Assembly (NCBI GenBank): GCA_034665545.1
Contig: JAXDFO010000269.1
Span: forward strand, 1 to 8,350
Direction of reading: 5' to 3'
Source: DASYML01 sp034665545
Lineage (GTDB): Bacteria > Acidobacteriota > Blastocatellia > Pyrinomonadales > Pyrinomonadaceae
Length of the DNA stretch: 8,350 bases
Position numbers and translations under genes: made by a program. Shown here piece after piece: positions 1 through 8,040 of this stretch (the first letter of the stretch is position 1; the number at the start of each line of letters is the position of its first letter). Below the pieces are notes generated by a model. That model worked only from the letters and a program-made list of their open reading frames with translations, ran no database searches and had not been told where the DNA came from.

Positions 1-2599
1 TTAACTCGACGCTTGAGAGGTCAATCGGCTGGTTCTGATTCTCGGTCTTGAGCCATGGTAGTAAGTGACGGTAGAAGACGCTTCGCTTCTCAAGTTCAGT
101 ATCGCCGTAATTGACAATTTGCGAGAGGAAATCATACGCCCTGTTGAAACTGGTCATGTCTTTGCGAAAGATGTCGAGGGCGTCTAGTTGCTTCCTGTCA
201 CCTTTCTTCGCTGCATCTGAGGCTTCCCGTCTCCGCTCGCGGTAACGCTCGACCGCAGGGGCGACGTAAGCCTGCATCTGCTTCTGCCCGCTTTGGGGGT
301 CGAAGTATGCGAGGGCAAAGGCTTCCACCTCCGAGGGCGTGTAGATGCGTGCGGCATCAAGTTTCGTTTGCAGATCATGGATGATGTTCGGGTCGGAGAC
401 GCCCGACAGTTGCGCGCTCTTGTAATAGGGCTTAAACGCCTTCAGGATGTCTTCTGATGTGTTCACGAAGTCGAGCACGAAGGTCTCTCTCTTACCCGGA
501 GACATGCGGTTGAGTCTCGACAGGGTTTGCACAGCCGCGACGCCCGCCAGTTTCTTATCAATGTACATCGCCACAAGCAGCGGCTGGTCGAATCCAGTCT
601 GGTACTTGTTCGCTACGATGAGAATCTGATAGTCATCCGTGTCGAACGCCTCGCGCAGGTCACGACCACGCAGGCCGGGATTCATGTTAGATTCCGAGAA
701 GGTGTGTGGGCCGCTTTCCGGGTCAGATACGTCGCCGGAGAATGCGACAAGCGTCTGGATGTTCTTGTAGCCCTCGCCCTTGATGTATTTATCCATTGCA
801 AGTTTGTAGCGCACGGCTTCCTTGCGGGACGCGGTGACAACCATTGCTTTCGCATGACCACCCAGGAGCGGCGCGACTCGGCTGCGGAAATGCTCGACAA
901 TGATGGCGACCTTCTGGCTGATGTTGTGAGGATGAAGCCGCACCCAACGCGCGAGTTGCTTCATCCCCTCAGCCCTGTCAACCTGTTCGTCGTCATACTC
1001 CTGACCGTCGTGCGCCAGCTTGTAAGCGAGTTTGTAGGGCGTGTAGTTCTTCAGCACATCCAGAATGAATTCTTCCTCGATGGCTTGCTGCATAGAATAA
1101 ACGTGGAAGGGTTCGGGCAGACCGGACGCGCCAACTCGCCCGAACATCTCCAATGTCTTGGCTTTCGGTGTCGCGGTGAAAGCGAAGTAGCTGATGTTGG
1201 CGGGCTGTGTGCGTGCTTCCATCGCGGCGAGCATCAAGTCTTCCGCGCTAATTTCCTCGCCCTCTTCGATCTGTTCGGCGGTCAAGACCTGCTTTAGTTT
1301 GCTTGCTGCTGCACCCGTCTGCGAAGAGTGGGCTTCGTCGGCTATCACAGCGAAACTGCGCTCCTTGAGCGATGCCGCTTCACGAATGGCGTCGAGCACA
1401 AAGGGAAAGGTCTGGATGGTGACGATAATGATGGGCATACGGTCGGCAAGTGCCTTAACTAGCTGGTCGGACTTGACGCCCTCTCGCTTAATGCGGCAGA
1501 CGACGCCTTGCTTATGCTCGAACTGGTAAATGGTTTCTTGTAACTGGTCGTCAAGCACGGTGCGGTCTGTGATGACAATGACGCTATCGAAGACTTTCTG
1601 ATCGTGCTCGTCGTGCAGGCTGGCCAGTTGATGCGAGAGCCACGCGATAGAGTTCGACTTGCCTGAGCCTGCCGAGTGCTGTATCAGATATTTGTTTCCG
1701 GCTTTCTCCGTTCGCGCGCCTTCAATGAGTTGATTGACCGCTTCCCATTGATGGAACCGTGGGAAGATGAGGCTTTCGACAATCTTGCTGCCGCCATCGC
1801 GTTCTTTCTTCTCTTTCTTTTCGAGGTGAACGAAACGCCCCAGGATGTTCAGCCAGCTATTGCGCTCAAGGAGACGCTCCCACAGATAGCTCGTGCGGTA
1901 GCCATTTGGGTTGACGGGATTGCCCGCGCCTTCGTTGTTGCCGAGGTTGAAGGGTAGAAACTCCGTCGCTGCGCCCTTGAGTTCTGTGGTCATGTAAACT
2001 TCGTCACTGCTGACGGCGAAGTGAACCAGGGCGCGCCGCTTGAAGGCCAGGAGCGGTTCTTCCCTTTTGCTGGCGGGGTCTTTGGGCTTGCGGTCGTATT
2101 TGTATTGACGGATAGCGTCGTGGACGGTCTGCGTAAAGTCGGTCTTCACTTCAATGGTGGCGACGGGGATGCCGTTGACGAAGAGAACTATATCAATGCT
2201 GTTCTCGTTGCTGAGGCTGTAATGCACCTGACGTACGACGCGACAGCGCACTTGGCGGTAGCGTTCGAGCGTCTCTTGATTGAGACCGTGAGTTGGCTTG
2301 AACTGGCAAAGCTGGAAACGCGCGTTGAGGTCTTTGAAGCCATGACGCAGCAGGGCGAGCGAGCCGTCGCGGTCGAGCAACCGGGCGACGCGAGTGAGCA
2401 ATCCTCGCTCGGCGTCAGAGTTGGATTGCAGTTTCTCCCACTCCTTCGGCTGCGTCTCTTTCAACCAGCCGATAAGGTCTTCGGGGTAGAGGGCTAAGGC
2501 GCGGTCATACTTCTTCGGGTCGCCTTCGAGCCAGCCATGACTGGTCAGATGGTCAACAATGTCCTCTTCAAATCGTATCTCGCGGTGCTTCTCTGGCAT
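1..2599 (-). CDS. hsdR: Type I restriction endonuclease subunit R (HsdR), 3' end beyond the window
   Basis: This is the restriction and motor subunit of a type I system: it translocates DNA with ATP and cuts unmodified DNA at a distance. I translated the minus strand from the ATG at 2599-2597 and found 866 codons with no stop down to the left edge. The N-terminal nuclease shows Asp136 and the pair Glu150-x-Lys152 (ATIEVKTD), the PD-(D/E)xK pattern. The helicase part follows: Walker A AGSGKS at 310-315, VITDR near 342-346, DEAH at 421-424, FTATPK at 474-479, TGFDQ at 668-672 and QTLSRLNR at 691-698. Family members are usually about 1000 residues or more, so the C-terminal helical region that docks on the methylase is missing here only because the window ends. 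The start is fixed by an in-frame TAG at 2609-2611 and an AGG 8 bases upstream. It follows hsdS by 5 bases. A TAA at positions 3-1 is out of frame. Confidence 0.96.
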   Translation of the reverse strand, partial: MPEKHREIRFEEDIVDHLTSHGWLEGDPKKYDRALALYPEDLIGWLKETQPKEWEKLQSNSDAERGLLTRVARLLDRDGSLALLRHGFKDLNARFQLCQFKPTHGLNQETLERYRQVRCRVVRQVHYSLSNENSIDIVLFVNGIPVATIEVKTDFTQTVHDAIRQYKYDRKPKDPASKREEPLLAFKRRALVHFAVSSDEVYMTTELKGAATEFLPFNLGNNEGAGNPVNPNGYRTSYLWERLLERNSWLNILGRFVHLEKKEKKERDGGSKIVESLIFPRFHQWEAVNQLIEGARTEKAGNKYLIQHSAGSGKSNSIAWLSHQLASLHDEHDQKVFDSVIVITDRTVLDDQLQETIYQFEHKQGVVCRIKREGVKSDQLVKALADRMPIIIVTIQTFPFVLDAIREAASLKERSFAVIADEAHSSQTGAAASKLKQVLTAEQIEEGEEISAEDLMLAAMEARTQPANISYFAFTATPKAKTLEMFGRVGASGLPEPFHVYSMQQAIEEEFILDVLKNYTPYKLAYKLAHDGQEYDDEQVDRAEGMKQLARWVRLHPHNISQKVAIIVEHFRSRVAPLLGGHAKAMVVTASRKEAVRYKLAMDKYIKGEGYKNIQTLVAFSGDVSDPESGPHTFSESNMNPGLRGRDLREAFDTDDYQILIVANKYQTGFDQPLLVAMYIDKKLAGVAAVQTLSRLNRMSPGKRETFVLDFVNTSEDILKAFKPYYKSAQLSGVSDPNIIHDLQTKLDAARIYTPSEVEAFALAYFDPQSGQKQMQAYVAPAVERYRERRREASDAAKKGDRKQLDALDIFRKDMTSFNRAYDFLSQIVNYGDTELEKRSVFYRHLLPWLKTENQNQPIDLSSVEL

Positions 2600-2604
2600 A
2601 AGCT

Positions 2605-3918
2605 TTACCTATTATTTTCCGAGCCGATGAAGTTTCGCCTCACATCAATCTTGCCCGTGACGGCAGATGAAATCAGGGCCGTGCGGTGTTCCTGTAAGAG
2701 TTCGATTGCCTGTCTTGCCTTACCCTTCAAAGCATCAATCTTCGCTGTCTGGTAGTCGAGATATTCGACAAGTTCTTTTTGCTCATTCAAACTTGGTGAG
2801 CAAACAACAAATTCTTTAATGTCTGCTACATTAATGCGATTGAACGTTGCGCCTAGAAGCAAACTATTAAGCTGGTTAACTATCAAGTTTGATTGAAATT
2901 GATACCAAAAGAATCTGTTGTCTAACTTGTCAGAAGTTATGAGGCAAACGTCTTGCCCCATACAAAATTTTTCCTCTGTATTAACATAGGCAGCAGCCCC
3001 CACAGTAGCGTTTCTGCTATAAATTATATCTCCCTTTTGCGGAGTGCGTCCCTCAATAAGAAACAAATATTCTTTCTCTGTTGTCCTTTTAGCATTTGAT
3101 AAATCCAAATAGCCGTTTCTCACCTCTTTGATGCTTGCAACCGGGAATCCTTCTTCAACAAAGGAAACCGTATGATGTTTGCAATCAGTTACCTTTAACT
3201 TCCGTTTTAATGGCAATGCCGCCCAATGCTCGGGTATTTCGCCAAGCCACTCAATGCCGCTATCTTTCATCGGCGCGTTAGGGTTCAACCCTTTGGTGAT
3301 AGCATGGGAAATCAAGGCTTGTCGCTTCTCTTGCAAGAGCGCGATGAGCCGTTCCTGTTTGCCAATCAATTCATCTATCTTCAACGTCTCCGCGTCCAAA
3401 AATTCTGCGATGGCTTGTTGTTCTCCAATCGGCGGAACTAAAACAAAGATTGACTTCAAATCTTGTGACTTAAAATCCGATGAATTGAATCGAATTGTAT
3501 TCACCAATGACTTGATGTATTGACTTTTTGCCAGGTGTCTTAACAAATACGAAAAAAAATTTCGCTCAAGATCAGCAACGGGTTTAAGCACCAAATTGAC
3601 CGGAGAGCCTTTACCGTCGCTGTCTGAAATTCCAAGCCCGCCCAGGTGAGCATTCATTCCACTTATGACCAAATCACCCTTGCGGATACGCTTATAGCCA
3701 ATCTCGTAGCCTGAACTTTTTATGATGTTGTCCGTTTTGTTATCTCTTAATGTTACTTCTCCCGTTATAAACGCCGAAACAAGTCTATCTTCGGGCAAAG
3801 GTTCTTCTCGTCTCTGCGAAAAGAGCCTATCAATCCGCTCAACAAGCCAGTTGGAAGGAACTTGCCCATAACATTCAATGCCCGAATCTTTATAGCGCGG
3901 GTAAGGCGGAAATTTCAT
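2605..3918 (-). CDS. hsdS: Type I restriction-modification specificity subunit S (HsdS)
   Basis: HsdS gives the complex its DNA target by holding two target-recognition domains (TRDs) on conserved helical spacers. The 437-residue protein has the full two-half layout: a KDSGIE box at 10-15, TRD1 about 16-163, a conserved helix about 164-212 (from PIGEQQAIAEFLD), a second KDSGIEWLGEIPEHW box at 218-232, TRD2 about 233-375, and a second conserved helix about 376-425 (from LNEQKELVEYLD). Each helix ends in a related ALISxAxT motif. Its ATG overlaps the hsdM stop (ATGA) and a GAGGTG ribosome site lies 5 bases upstream, inside hsdM. The stop is 5 bases before hsdR. Base use is mosaic: within TRD coding DNA, 2881-2940 has 17/60 GC and 3061-3120 has 18/60, while 3301-3360 in the first helix has 31/60. 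The two half-sites in the target DNA cannot be read from the sequence. Confidence 0.96.
   Translation of the reverse strand: MKFPPYPRYKDSGIECYGQVPSNWLVERIDRLFSQRREEPLPEDRLVSAFITGEVTLRDNKTDNIIKSSGYEIGYKRIRKGDLVISGMNAHLGGLGISDSDGKGSPVNLVLKPVADLERNFFSYLLRHLAKSQYIKSLVNTIRFNSSDFKSQDLKSIFVLVPPIGEQQAIAEFLDAETLKIDELIGKQERLIALLQEKRQALISHAITKGLNPNAPMKDSGIEWLGEIPEHWAALPLKRKLKVTDCKHHTVSFVEEGFPVASIKEVRNGYLDLSNAKRTTEKEYLFLIEGRTPQKGDIIYSRNATVGAAAYVNTEEKFCMGQDVCLITSDKLDNRFFWYQFQSNLIVNQLNSLLLGATFNRINVADIKEFVVCSPSLNEQKELVEYLDYQTAKIDALKGKARQAIELLQEHRTALISSAVTGKIDVRRNFIGSENNR
3915..3918 (-). other. ATGA stop-start overlap coupling hsdM and hsdS
   Basis: Read on the minus strand the four bases are ATGA: the ATG starts hsdS and the TGA ends hsdM. 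With the GAGGTG site at 3924-3929 this arrangement usually means coupled translation by the same or re-initiating ribosomes, which would keep M and S subunits in proportion. The overlap is seen directly; the coupling is inferred from the arrangement. Confidence 0.85.
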
Positions 3919-5948
3919 GCCGTCACCTCTTGCAACATTCGGATGATCTCCGCGTTGACCTCCTGCAAATCCGCGTCAATCTCTTCGAGCGAACGTGGCG
4001 GCGTGTACTTGTAGAAGTGCCGGTTGAACGGGATTTCGTAGCCGACTTTGGTCTTGTCGTAGTCAATCCATGCGTCGGAGACATGCGGCAGCACTTCCCG
4101 CTTGAAGTATGCCTCTATATCATCCTTGAGCGGCACGTTCTCCGTATCGCGCAGGGTCGGGTCCGGTTCGTATAAAAGAGCGTGACCTTTAGAATTTCCC
4201 GGCAACGGGAAACGACCGCTCAGACGGTCACGTTCAGTTAACGTCTCGCCGGATTTAAGCTTCTCATGTTTGCTGATAACCGGTTCCGCATCTTCATCAC
4301 GCTCGCACAGATATTCGCGGAACAGCCGCGCGCGTCGCGCCGTCAGCTTAATCCCTAACTTTTGCGCCTGCGCCTCGACTCCCGCCCATAAACTATTGAA
4401 ATCATATTTCGCGTCATTCCCATGATAAAACGCAAGTTTCAAAGCCACAGAGGGTAAGTCCGTGTCGCCTTCTCTGGCGCAGGCTTCGTCCAAACGCATG
4501 CGTCTTTCGTCAGTCAATTCCGTGCGAAGGCACAACGGTCGCTCGACTGTGATAGTCGAATAACCGAAGTCAGCATTGTCGAAAATCCTGCTGTGCTCGC
4601 CCTCCTCAAAGTCGCCGTAGAGCCTCGTTATCCTGGCGATGTCATCATCGGAAAGTTCCTTGCGTTTACTCCCCAGAGACTTCCGCATCTTCCTGTAAAA
4701 TTCCGCCGCGTTGATAAGCTGAATCTTCCCCCTGCGCTCCGGCTTCTTGTGGTTCGTCAGAATCCAGACATATGTCGAGATGCCAGTGTTGTAGAACATA
4801 TCCGTCGGAAGCGCGATGACGGCCTCCAACCAGTCATTCTCAATGACCCACTTACGGATGTTCGACTCGCCGGAACCCGCGCCGCCCGTAAAGAGCGGTG
4901 AACCGTTGAAGACAATCCCGACGCGGCTGCCACCCTGCTCTACAGGACGCATCTTCGAGAGCAGGTGAAGCAAAAACAATAGACTTCCATCCGACACGCG
5001 CGGCAACCCGGCCCCGAAGCGTCCGGCGTGCCCCTTCTGCTTATGCTCTTTATCCACAGCATCAAAGACCTTCTTCCACTCCACACCGAAGGGTGGATTA
5101 GATAGCATATAGTCGAAGGTCTTGCCCGCGTGCCCATCGTCTGACAGGGTATTGCCGAAGATAATGTTGGCGACATCCTGCCCCTTGATGAGCATGTCGG
5201 CTTTGCAGATGGCGTATGACTCAGGGTTAAGTTCCTGGCCGAACGCGACGAGCTTCGCCGCCGGATTGAATTTACGCAGGTGCTCTTCTGCGATACTCAG
5301 CATACCGCCCGTGCCTGCGGTCGGGTCATAGATGTTTCGCACGATGCCGGATTTCGAGAGCACGTCATCATCGGCTATAAACAGTAGGTTGACCATCAGC
5401 CGGATGACTTCACGCGGCGTGTAATGTTCGCCCGCCGTCTCGTTTGAAAGCTCTGCGAAGCGACGAATCAATTCCTCAAAGATAAGGCCCATGTGAGCGT
5501 TGCTTACCTTGTCGGGATGCAAGTCAATCGCCGCAAACTTCTGGACTATTTGATAGAGCAGGTTCGCATTGTCCAGCCGCTCGATTTCAGGGTTGAAGTT
5601 GTATCGCTCAAAAATGTCTCTGGCGTTCTCGCTGAATCCGTTGATGTAACCGGCGAGGTTGGCCTTGATGTTGTTCGGGTCGCCGAGCAGTTTCTGGAAA
5701 TCGAAAGGCGATGTGTTGTAGAAGCTCTGCCTTGATTTGCGAATCAAAAAAGGATGAAGAGGAACGCCAAGCGGCTTCTTGGACTCGAACTCCACTAAGA
5801 CATCAGCCTTGGTGGCGTCGAGCACACAATCCAACCGGCGTAGAAGTGTAAATGGTAATATGACCTTGCCGTAATCGGACTGTTTGTAATCGCCGCGCAG
5901 CAAGTCGGCGACTGACCAGATAAAGGCTGCGGTGCTGGTAAAGTTCAT
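3915..5948 (-). CDS. hsdM: Type I restriction-modification DNA methyltransferase subunit M (HsdM)
   Basis: HsdM transfers a methyl group from S-adenosylmethionine to adenine N6 in the site picked by HsdS, protecting host DNA. The protein is 677 residues. An N-terminal helical domain (from about residue 5, with SVADLLRGDYKQSDYGKVIL) is followed by the Rossmann methyltransferase core: GEHYTPREV at 173-181, the AdoMet-binding DPTAGTGG at 208-215, and the catalytic NPPF at 284-287, which marks an N6-adenine enzyme. Classical enzymes such as those of EcoKI and EcoR124I are about 520-530 residues, so this one has a C-terminal extension of roughly 150 residues ending in a charged, probably coiled segment (about 645-675). 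Long HsdM proteins of this kind are known. The start is firm because an in-frame TAG directly precedes the ATG. It is the first gene of the operon. I could not pick out a convincing promoter upstream. Confidence 0.97.
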   Translation of the reverse strand: MNFTSTAAFIWSVADLLRGDYKQSDYGKVILPFTLLRRLDCVLDATKADVLVEFESKKPLGVPLHPFLIRKSRQSFYNTSPFDFQKLLGDPNNIKANLAGYINGFSENARDIFERYNFNPEIERLDNANLLYQIVQKFAAIDLHPDKVSNAHMGLIFEELIRRFAELSNETAGEHYTPREVIRLMVNLLFIADDDVLSKSGIVRNIYDPTAGTGGMLSIAEEHLRKFNPAAKLVAFGQELNPESYAICKADMLIKGQDVANIIFGNTLSDDGHAGKTFDYMLSNPPFGVEWKKVFDAVDKEHKQKGHAGRFGAGLPRVSDGSLLFLLHLLSKMRPVEQGGSRVGIVFNGSPLFTGGAGSGESNIRKWVIENDWLEAVIALPTDMFYNTGISTYVWILTNHKKPERRGKIQLINAAEFYRKMRKSLGSKRKELSDDDIARITRLYGDFEEGEHSRIFDNADFGYSTITVERPLCLRTELTDERRMRLDEACAREGDTDLPSVALKLAFYHGNDAKYDFNSLWAGVEAQAQKLGIKLTARRARLFREYLCERDEDAEPVISKHEKLKSGETLTERDRLSGRFPLPGNSKGHALLYEPDPTLRDTENVPLKDDIEAYFKREVLPHVSDAWIDYDKTKVGYEIPFNRHFYKYTPPRSLEEIDADLQEVNAEIIRMLQEVTA
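3924..3929 (-). promoter_or_regulatory. Ribosome binding site of hsdS
   Basis: The minus strand reads GAGGTG with 5 bases to the hsdS ATG. It lies within the last codons of hsdM and supports the chosen hsdS start. Confidence 0.7.
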
Positions 5949-6302
5949 CTATGGATCATCTCTTCTTTTTAGCCGCCCGTGAGGCATCAAAATTCTGCGC
6001 CCTGGCGGGAAGTTTTGTGAGCACGCCGTATTTTCTAATTCTTACACTGACTATTATTTTTGCACATCCCTCAGCATGCGTCGTTCAAATCAGATGGAAT
6101 CTTCCTCATTCTTCTATCATGATCATACCTTAGCTATCTCTTTCAAACCCATTACTCAACTACCCGGAACGGCGCCCTGGATGATTTTCACCGGAGGAGC
6201 GCGGCGCTGGCAAACTGAAGGTTAGCGTCAGTGCCGACAAACAGAAGAATAAGGTCAGTATCGAAATAAGCTTGAGCATATTACGCTCGCACCCGGCGTG
6301 CG
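5949..6302. other. Gene-free stretch between the hsd operon and a decayed gene
   Basis: I see no supportable gene here. The part up to about 6130 is AT-richer than its surroundings and must hold the hsdM promoter on the minus strand, but no -35/-10 pair stood out. Plus-strand short frames exist (5951-6133 and a 49-codon frame at 6076-6225), both without a ribosome site. From about 6185 to 6265 one plus-strand frame reads like beta-rich protein (KLKVSVSADKQKNK and on), but it has a TGA just upstream and loses frame relative to the next fragment. It may be an eroded upstream part of the pseudogene at 6303-6692. Confidence 0.5.
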
Positions 6303-6692
6303 CCGCTCTCTCTGACGAAAGTCGAGTTCGCGTCGCGGCCCTAGATGAAGGAAGGCGTCGGCGCGATTCGCCTCGACCTCGCGGCGGAAGCGGCTTTGGG
6401 CGCGGCGGGCGAACATCAACTCTCTTTCCGCAATGACCATCTGCCCGAACTCGGCGTCTATCTGGTCAACGCGCTGGTTCCAACAACAAGCGAAATCAAG
6501 ATCAGCGGGCAGGAGCGTGATCCGCTCCAACATGAGATGCGGCTAAGCTTTCATGTGACCCCTCACGTCATCCCTGCGGCCACACGCAGGCCGTGGCTTT
6601 GGACAGGAGTGTTGATATTATGCCTTTGTCTGGCACTGTTCTTTTCGCAATGGAAACACCTGCGCCAGTACTTGCGCCGACCTGAGCAATGA
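6303..6692 (+). pseudogene. Decayed C-terminal part of a membrane-anchored protein of unknown function
   Basis: The frame reads APLSLTKVEFASRP, then a TAG at 6342-6344, then 115 residues from an ATG at 6345 to the TGA at 6690-6692. The protein-like sequence continues smoothly across the TAG, and no ribosome site precedes the ATG, so I take the ATG as an internal methionine and the TAG as a disabling mutation. Further upstream this frame has TGA (6273) and TAA (6267). Counting from the ATG, residues about 1-72 look like an extracytoplasmic beta-rich domain (HQLSFRNDHLPELGVYLVNALVP). A single hydrophobic segment at about 84-101 follows, with a basic tail (WKHLRQYLRR) expected inside the cell. 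The pattern reminds me of uncharacterised bacterial membrane-anchored proteins, from memory and unverified. Alternatively 6345-6692 could be a short expressed gene of its own, which I think less likely. Confidence 0.55.
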
Positions 6693-6753
6693 ACAGATTC
6701 CGGATTCACCAGCGAGGTAGGAGGTTCAACTCTTACTCCGCTTAATCTCATGC

Positions 6754-6759
6754 AAGGAG
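6754..6759 (+). promoter_or_regulatory. Ribosome binding site of the dienelactone hydrolase gene
   Basis: AAGGAG lies 5 bases before the ATG at 6765. It selects that ATG over the in-frame ATG at 6750, which lies upstream of the site and would place it inside the coding sequence. Confidence 0.8.
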
Positions 6760-6764
6760 AAAGA

Positions 6765-7652
<888 letters not shown>

Positions 7653-7694
7653 CGCCTGATGACGCTGGCGGCTATCAAAGAAGGTGGAACTGTT

Positions 7695-7719
7695 GACGGG
7701 TCCGCCGGGCTGACCTGTC
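7695..7719 (+). terminator. Hairpin downstream of the hydrolase gene, possible terminator
   Basis: GACGGGTC (7695-7702) can pair with GACCTGTC (7712-7719), giving 8 base pairs with one G-U pair and a 9-base loop, 42 bases after the hydrolase stop. No run of T follows, so it is not a classical intrinsic terminator. It could stabilise the 3' end of the mRNA or act with Rho. Confidence 0.3.
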
Positions 7720-7832
7720 CGTTCGATGCGACCTCGCTACCTTCGCGTTCAAGCGCGGCGTCCGTACCTTGATGTAAGTGTGATTGAGGCGGAGGTCTTA
7801 GTCGCATCTCAAGCCATGTATCCCGCCTAACC

Positions 7833-7909
7833 TGGACCAGAGATCATTCTCAAAGCCCCGGCGGAGAAAATTTCTGGTCCACTCGTCAACATGGCGAACC
7901 GCCGGACCA
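7833..7909. repeat. Two interleaved inverted repeats
   Basis: TGGACCAGA (7833-7841) is the perfect reverse complement of TCTGGTCCA (7873-7881). CCGGCGG (7858-7864) is the perfect reverse complement of CCGCCGG (7899-7905). The arms alternate (A, B, A', B'), which in RNA could only form together as a pseudoknot. A third GGACCA at 7904-7909 overlaps the last arm and could pair with 7875-7880 instead, so folds are mutually exclusive. The repeats are seen directly; any role (operator, structured RNA, element remnant) is unknown. Confidence 0.6.
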
Positions 7910-7918
7910 AAGAAAATA

Positions 7919-7947
7919 TTGCTATCTCAATAAAATTACGTTATGTT
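7919..7947 (+). promoter_or_regulatory. Possible sigma-70-type promoter for the membrane protein gene
   Basis: TTGCTA (7919-7924) and TATGTT (7942-7947) each match 4 of 6 consensus bases and are 17 bases apart, in an AT-rich patch. Transcription from here would leave a leader of roughly 85-90 bases before the ATG at 8041. Matches of this quality also arise by chance. Confidence 0.3.
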
Positions 7948-8040
7948 GAACCCGCTTTCGTAGAGTTGTTTCCTCACGGGCTTATTTTATCCGCCTGTGA
8001 ACTTGTCTTGTTGTAGCTGTACTTCACCGATTCTGAAGCT

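Larger units (their letters stand above)
7653..8040. other. Spacer between the hydrolase and membrane protein genes
   Basis: No gene is supportable. Two short plus-strand frames (7659-7772, 37 codons; about 7726-7830, 34 codons) have no ribosome site. The spacer holds the hairpin at 7695-7719, the interleaved inverted repeats at 7833-7909 and a possible promoter at 7919-7947, and turns AT-rich from about 7910. Confidence 0.6.

Noticed and set aside
527..1297. Long open frame (256 codons) on the plus strand
   Set aside because: It lies antisense to hsdR, whose helicase motifs are clear. The openness comes from hsdR codon bias.
2021..2497. 158-codon plus-strand frame
   Set aside because: It is antisense to the HsdR N-terminal nuclease domain, and its product shows no recognisable domain.
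2605..3918. Possible phase-variable hsdS shuffling
   Set aside because: I saw no inverted DNA repeats, second partial hsdS or recombinase in the window. The internal KDSGIE and helix repeats are the normal two halves of HsdS.
5956..6040. Minus-strand frame ending in a basic tail (AAKKKR) 7 bases before hsdM
   Set aside because: It looks like a protein C-terminus, but it is only about 28 codons from the previous stop and has no start codon, so I cannot support a gene.
6108..6127. Overlapping short palindromes around TATCATGATCATA
   Set aside because: They are only 8 bases each, with no paired partner. Chance is a sufficient explanation, though an operator cannot be excluded.
5951..6133. 60-codon hydrophobic plus-strand frame starting next to the hsdM start
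   Set aside because: No ribosome site and no family resemblance; it lies where the hsdM promoter must be.
6719..6724. Perfect AGGAGG sequence before the hydrolase gene
   Set aside because: No start codon lies at a usable distance. The hydrolase ATG is about 40 bases away and has its own AAGGAG.
7659..7830. Two short plus-strand frames (37 and 34 codons) after the hydrolase
   Set aside because: They overlap each other, have no ribosome sites and their products resemble nothing.
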